A DNA stretch of 64,000 nt from Pleodorina starrii (Eukaryota; Chlorophyta; Chlorophyceae; Chlamydomonadales; Volvocaceae). The translations under genes and the position numbers were made by a program. Positions 58,959 through 64,000 of this stretch are shown here, piece after piece. Position 1 is the stretch's first letter, and every line of letters begins with the position of its first letter. The DNA lies in NCBI GenBank assembly GCA_030267565.1, contig BRXU01000008.1, positions 1-64,000 of the forward strand, given 5' to 3'. The notes under the pieces are model-generated. The model saw only the letters and a list, made by a program, of their open reading frames with translations. It did no database searches and was not told where the DNA came from.

Positions 58959-59127
58959 GCGGGGTGTTGGGAGTGGGGGATCTCGGTGTCTGAGGTCCTT
59001 AGGGTGCGCGGGGCCTCGAGGGTGGGGGGAGTGCGGTGCGGGTTGCCTAGGGAGGGGGGTGCGGTGCGGGGCTTGCTGTGGGTGGGGCCGGAGGGGGTCT
59101 TGGGGGTCGGGGGAGCTTAGGAGCAGG

Positions 59128-59640
59128 GTTGGTGTGGTGCAGGCTGCCGCGGGAGGCAGGTGCGGTTCGGAGGCTGCTGTCTTGAGGGGTCGCCCCCTGT
59201 GTGGGGTCTGTGGGTGTTTTGTCGCTGGCGCTCTCGTGCCTTGGTCTCTGTCCCGGCGGTGCTGCCCCTGCGGCCTGGAGGGGGGGGTTCTTGGGAGTGG
59301 GGTGCGTGTGGCGCCGGGGGGTCTGGGGAGGGTTTCGGGGGGGGACTGGGGAGGGGCGGGGGGGCTTCGGTGCAGGGTTGGTGTGGTGCAGGCCGCCGTG
59401 GGAGGCAGGTGCGGTTCGGGGGTCGCCCCCAGGGTGGGGTCTGCGGGTGTCTTGTCGCCGGCGCGCTTGTGCCCTGGCTTCCAGCCAGGCAGTGTTGCCC
59501 CTGCTGCGCCCGTGGGGGTTCTTGGGAGCCGGGGGGACGTGGGAGTGAGGTTCCTGCGGTGCGGGGTGTCTTGGGAGGGAGGTGTGTCTTCGGGCCTGCT
59601 GTCTTGCGGGGACGCCCCCAGGGTGGGGTCGGTTGTTGTT
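59128..59640. repeat. Three degenerate repeats of about 190-250 bp in the insertion
   Basis: GTTGGTGTGGTGCAGG starts at 59,128 and 59,377. The segment CGCCCCC...GTGGGGTC followed by GTTTGTC or TTTTGTCGC and GCGCTTGTG recurs near 59,191, 59,424 and 59,613. Copies are diverged and differ in length. They lie in the presumed 3' UTR part. Confidence 0.6.
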
Positions 59641-59957
59641 TGTCTCCGGTGCGCTTGTGTGGCACCGTCCCTGCGGCTTTTGTGGCTCTGGGAGGCGGTT
59701 TCGGTGGTGCGGGGTTCTCTTCGGGCGTGCTGTGGGTTTTCTGTTTTCTCTGGTGCTCCCCGGTGGGGGGGGGCTCGTTTGCCCTGGTTCGCTGCGGCGG
59801 TTGCCCGGTTTCGTTTGTTGTTCCTGTTGCTGTCGCCCAGGGTGTAGGGTTCGCCCCTTGGCTGTTGCGGTTGTGCAGGTTGTGGTTGTGTTGTCGCTGT
59901 GGTCGCTGTTGGGGCCTTTGCCCATCCCTGGGGCTTGTCTCCGGTGACGGGCCCTGT

Positions 59958-60155
59958 TGTTGGTCCGTGGTGCTGGCCCGGGTGTTGGGCCGTGGTTTTG
60001 GCCCTGGTGTTGGGCCGTGGTGTTGGCTCTGGTTTTGGGCCCTGGTGTTGGGCCCTGGTGTTGGGCTGTGGGGTTGGCCCTGGTGTTGGGCCGTGGTGTT
60101 GGCCCTGGTGTTGGGCCCTGGGGTTTGGCCCTGGTGTTGGGCCCTGGTGTTGGTT
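59958..60155. repeat. 12-13-bp GT-rich minisatellite in the insertion
   Basis: About 15 tandem units of the form GGCCCTGGTGTTG, with variants (CCGTGGTGTTGG, CTCTGGTTTTGG). The G-runs occur at regular spacing on the plus strand, so the transcript strand could form G-quadruplexes. Confidence 0.8.
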
Positions 60156-63100
60156 TCAGTTCCCTCCTCGGTGTCTTGGAGGTAGGGGTGGCCGTGTGTG
60201 CCGCCCGTGCAGCAGTGGCTCCTGGCCCCTTGCTGCCCCCGTCCCTGTCCCTGTCCTGTCTGCGAGTTTAGGCGTTGCTTGGCTTTTTCTCTCTCCTTGG
60301 CTCCTTGCGGTGGTTTTTTGGGCTTCTTGCCAGGCTGTTGCGGCTTGCCGGTCTTGCTCGGCTTGCCCGTTGGGCTTCGCTTTCCCAGTCCTTGTAACGT
60401 CCCTCGCAGAAAAACAAAATCGCTTCGTGCCTGATGGGTTGCGTTTGCGCGAGGAGGGGTGGAGACTCGGAGCCCACCGCCCGGGCTTGGCACCGCTTCG
60501 TGCCTGAGGGCTTGCGTTTGCGCGAGGAGGGGTGGAGACTCGGAGCCCACCGCCCTGGCTGGGCACTGCTTCGTGCCTGAGGGCTTGCGTTTGCGCGAGG
60601 AGGGGTAGCGACTCGGAGCCCACCGCCCGGGCTGGGCACTGCTTCGTGCCTGATGGGTTGCGTTTGCGCGAGGAGTGGTAGAGACTCGGAGCCCACCGCC
60701 CGGGCTTGGCACTGCTTCGTGCCTGAGGGCTTGCGTTTGCGCGAGGAGGGGTGGAGACTCGGAGCCCACCGCCCTGGCTGGGCACTGCTTCGTGCCTGAG
60801 GGCTTGCGTTTGCGCGAGGAGGGGTAGCGACTCGGAGCCCACCGCCCGGGCTGGGCACTGCTTCGTGCCTGATGGGTTGCGTTTGCGCGAGGAGTGGTAG
60901 AGACTCGGAGCCCACCGCCCGGGCTTGGCACTGCTTCGTGCCTGAGGGCTTGCGTTTGCGCGAGGAGGGGTGGAGACTCGGAGCCCACCGCCCTGGCTGG
61001 GCACTGCTTCGTGCCTGAGGGCTTGCGTTTGCGCGAGGAGGGGTAGAGACTCGGAGCCCACCGCCCGGGCTTGGCACCGCTTCGTGCCTGATGGGTTGCG
61101 TTTGCGCGAGGAGGGGTAGAGACTAGGAGCCAACCGCAATGGCTTGGCACTGCTTCGTGCCTGAGGGCTTCCGTTTGCGCGAGGAGGGGTAGAGACTCGG
61201 AGCCCACCGCCCGGGCTTGGCATCGCTTCGTGCCTGAGGGCTTGCGTTTGCGCGAGGAGGGGTGGAGACTCGGAGCCCACCGCCCTGGCTGGGCACTGCT
61301 TCGTGCCTGAGGGCTTGCGTTTGCGCGAGGAGGGGTAGCGACTCGGAGCCCACCGCCCGGGCTGGGCACTGCTTCGTGCCTGAGGGCTTGCGTTTGCGCG
61401 AGGAGGGGTAGCGACTCGGAGCCCACCGCCCTGGCTGGGCACTGCTTCGTGCCTGAGGGCTTGCGTTTGCGCGAGAAGGGGTAGCGACTCGGAGCCCACC
61501 GCCCGGGCTTGGCATCGCTTCGTGCCTGATGGGTTGCGTTTGCGCGAGGAGGGGTAGAGACTCGGAGCCCACCGCCCGGGCTTGGCACCGCTTCATGCCT
61601 GATGGGTTGCGTTTGCGCGAGGAGGGGTAGAGACTCGGAGCCCACCGCCCGGGCTTGGCACTGCTTCGTGCCTGATGGGTTGCGTTTGCGCGAGGGGGGG
61701 TAGAGACTCGGAGCCCACCGCCCGGGCTTGGCACTGCTTCGTGCCTGAGGGCTTGCGTTTGCGCGAGGAGGGGTGGAGACTCGGAGCCCACCGCCCGGGC
61801 TGGGCACTGCTTCGTGCCTGATGGGTTGCGTTTGCGCGAGGAGTGGTAGAGACTCGGAGCCCACCGCCCGGGCTTGGCACTGCTTCGTGCCTGAGGGCTT
61901 GCGTTTGCGCGAGGAGGGGTGGAGACTCGGAGCCCACCGCCCTGGCTGGGCACTGCTTCGTGCCTGAGGGCTTGCGTTTGCGCGAGGAGGGGTAGAGACT
62001 CGGAGCCCACCGCCCGGGCTTGGCACCGCTTCGTGCCTGATGGGTTGCGTTTGCGCGAGGAGGGGTAGAGACTAGGAGCCAACCGCAATGGCTTGGCACT
62101 GCTTCGTGCCTGAGGGCTTCCGTTTGCGCGAGGAGGGGTAGAGACTCGGAGCCCACCGCCCGGGCTTGGCATCGCTTCGTGCCTGAGGGCTTGCGTTTGC
62201 GCGAGGAGGGGTGGAGACTCGGAGCCCACCGCCCTGGCTGGGCACTGCTTCGTGCCTGAGGGCTTGCGTTTGCGCGAGGAGGGGTAGCGACTCGGAGCCC
62301 ACCGCCCGGGCTGGGCACTGCTTCGTGCCTGAGGGCTTGCGTTTGCGCGAGGAGGGGTAGCGACTCGGAGCCCACCGCCCTGGCTGGGCACTGCTTCGTG
62401 CCTGAGGGCTTGCGTTTGCGCGAGAAGGGGTAGCGACTCGGAGCCCACCGCCCGGGCTTGGCATCGCTTCGTGCCTGATGGGTTGCGTTTGCGCGAGGAG
62501 GGGTAGAGACTCGGAGCCCACCGCCCGGGCTTGGCACCGCTTCATGCCTGATGGGTTGCGTTTGCGCGAGGAGGGGTAGAGACTCGGAGCCCACCGCCCG
62601 GGCTTGGCACTGCTTCGTGCCTGAGGGCTTGCGTTTGCGCGAGGAGGGGTGGAGACTCGGAGCCCACCGCCCGGGCTGGGCACTGCTTCGTGCCTGAGGG
62701 CTTGCGTTTGCGCGAGGAGGGGTAGCGACTCGGAGCCCACCGCCCTGGCTGGGCACTGCTTCGTGCCTGAGGGCTTGCGTTTGCGCGCAAAGGGGTAGCG
62801 ACTCGGAGCCCACCGCCCGGGCTTGGCATCGCTTCGTGCCTAATGGGTTGCGTTTGCGCGAGGAGGGGTAGAGACTCGGAGCCCACCGCCCGGGCTTGGC
62901 ACTGCTTCGTGCCTGATGGGTTGCGTTTGCGCCGGGGGGGGGTGCGACTCGGAGCCCACCGCCCGGGCTTGGCACTGCTTCATGCCTGATGGGTTGCGTT
63001 TGCGCGAGGAGGGGTAGAGACTCGGAGCCCACCGCCCGGGCTTGGCACTGCTTCGTGCCTGAGGGCTTGCGTTTGCGCGAGGAGGGGTGGAGACTCGGAG

Positions 63101-64000
63101 CCCACCGCCCGGGCTGGGCACTGCTTCGTGCCTGAGGGCTTCCGTTTGCGCGAGGAGGGGTAGCGACTCGGAGCCCACCGCCCTGGCTGGGCACTGCTTC
63201 GTGCCTGAGGGCTTGCGTTTGCGCGAGAAGGGGTAGCGACTCGGAGCCCACCGCCCGGGCTTGGCATCGCTTCGTGCCTGATGGGTTGCGTTTGCGCGAG
63301 GAGGGGTAGAGACTCGGAGCCCACCGCCCGGGCTTGGCACTGCTTCGTGCCTGATGGGTTGCGTTTGCGCCGGGGGGGGGTGCGACTCGGAGCCCACCGC
63401 CCGGGCTTGGCACTGCTTCATGCCTGATGGGTTGCGTTTGCGCGAGGAGGGGTAGAGACTCGGAGCCCACCGCCCGGGCTTGGCACCGCTTCGTGCCTGA
63501 GGGCTTGCGTTTGCGCGAGAAGGGGTAGCGACTCGGAGCCCACCGCCCGGGCTTGGCATCGCTTCGTGCCTGAGGGCTTGCGTTTGCGCGAGAAGGGGTA
63601 GCGACTCGGAGCCCACCGCCCGGGCTTGGCATCGCTTCGTGCCTGATGGGTTGCGTTTGCGCGAGGAGGGGTAGCGACTCGGAGCCCACCGCCCGGGCTT
63701 GGCACTGCTTCGTGCCTGAGGGCTTCCGTTTGCGCGAGGAGGGGTAGAGACTCGGAGCCCACCGCCCGGGCTTGGCACTGCTTCGTGCCTGAGGGCTTGT
63801 GTTTGCGCGCGGAGGGGTGGAGACTCGGAGCCCACCACCCGGGCTGGGCACTGCTTCGTGCCTGATGGGTTGCGTTTGCGCGAGGAGGGGTAGAGACTCG
63901 GAGCCCACCGCCCGGGCTTGGCACTGCTTCGTGCCTGAGGGCTTGCGTTTGCACGAGGAGGGGTGGAGACTCGGAGCCCACCGCCCTGGCTGGGCACTGC

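Larger units (their letters stand above)
58656..60419 (+). mobile_element. 1.76-kb insertion with poly(A)-type 3' end, probable 5'-truncated retrocopy
   Basis: It splits one monomer exactly: GGGCTTGGCA on the left and TCGCTTCGTGCC on the right together restore the usual sequence. The 3' end reads TGTAA (60,393-60,397), then 12 nt, then AAAAACAAAA, which is the layout of a mature mRNA end in Chlamydomonas-type algae. The 5' part holds the end of an open frame and the rest looks like a long G/T-rich 3' UTR. No long target duplication is visible (at most A or AT). Either a processed copy of a host mRNA or the 3' end of a LINE fits. Confidence 0.6.
45150..64000. repeat. 73-bp satellite, large array B (about 230 monomers, runs off the right edge)
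   Basis: Tandem 73-bp monomers fill 45,150-58,655 and 60,420-64,000. Recurrent variants are TGAGGGCTTGC or TGATGGGTTGC, GAGGAGGGGTAGAGA, GAGGAGGGGTGGAGA, GAGAAGGGGTAGCGA, GAGGAGTGGTAGAGA, a G-run form (GCGCC then 7-13 G), and a form with GACTAGGAGCCAACCGCAAT. Blocks of monomers recur in the same order at shifts of whole monomers. The minus-strand consensus has no stop in any frame, so frames of 800-1,580 codons appear (for example 53,058-57,800); they carry no recognisable domain and are treated as by-products of the repeat. Confidence 0.97.

Noticed and set aside
45150..64000. CRISPR array
   Set aside because: Monomers are directly adjacent with no unique spacers between repeats, there are no cas genes, and the genome is eukaryotic.

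Overview
The window looks like nuclear DNA of a chlorophycean (Chlamydomonas/Volvox-type) green alga. The clues are high G+C, short spliceosomal introns (155-290 bp) with GTRAGT/GTAGGT-type donors and pyrimidine-AG acceptors, CAG-coded polyglutamine, very large CCG/CCA proline-type repeats, a tRNA-derived SINE, and an inserted sequence whose 3' end carries TGTAA about 12 nt before an A-rich tail (TGTAA is the usual poly(A) signal of these algae). The species cannot be named from sequence alone, and no prokaryotic operon, rRNA, intact tRNA or CRISPR array was seen.

Region 1 (1-28,087) is a head-to-tail array of about 4.83-kb units: five near-identical units and a sixth cut off at 28,087. Each unit carries one minus-strand gene that I could resolve as four exons. 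Splice phases fit at all three introns, an in-frame stop lies upstream of the first ATG, and every copy has the same structure. The predicted protein (737 aa in four copies) has a short Ser/Gln/Glu-rich head, a Trp-containing block of about 50 aa, a long Ala/Val/Glu acidic tract, 9-aa repeats and polyQ. I do not recognise the family. Copy 1 runs off the left edge and copy 3 is frameshifted by an 11-bp deletion.

Region 2 (28,088-33,482) is a patchwork of G+C-rich repeats, minisatellites, a tRNA-promoter-like SINE trace and weak open frames. It ends in a clear 496-bp foldback element (MITE) with about 205-bp terminal inverted repeats (32,787-33,282).

Region 3 (33,483-45,149) contains two direct copies, 8,124 bp apart, of a head module of about 2.2 kb, each followed by proline-type CCG repeats and then by 73-bp repeats. 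A 349-bp SINE with a 9-bp target duplication sits in the second module only, so copy 1 preserves the empty site. Between the modules lie a spliced gene end coding for an AT-hook protein and a 3.2-kb CCG/CCA satellite.

Region 4 (45,150-64,000, continuing past the edge) is a 73-bp satellite of about 230 monomers with higher-order blocks of 5, 10, 12, 13 and 23 monomers. It is interrupted by a 35-bp A-tail-like insertion and by a 1.76-kb insertion shaped like a 5'-truncated retrocopy. The consensus monomer has no stop in any minus-strand frame and 73 = 1 mod 3, so very long open frames (up to 1,580 codons) arise automatically and are not taken as genes.
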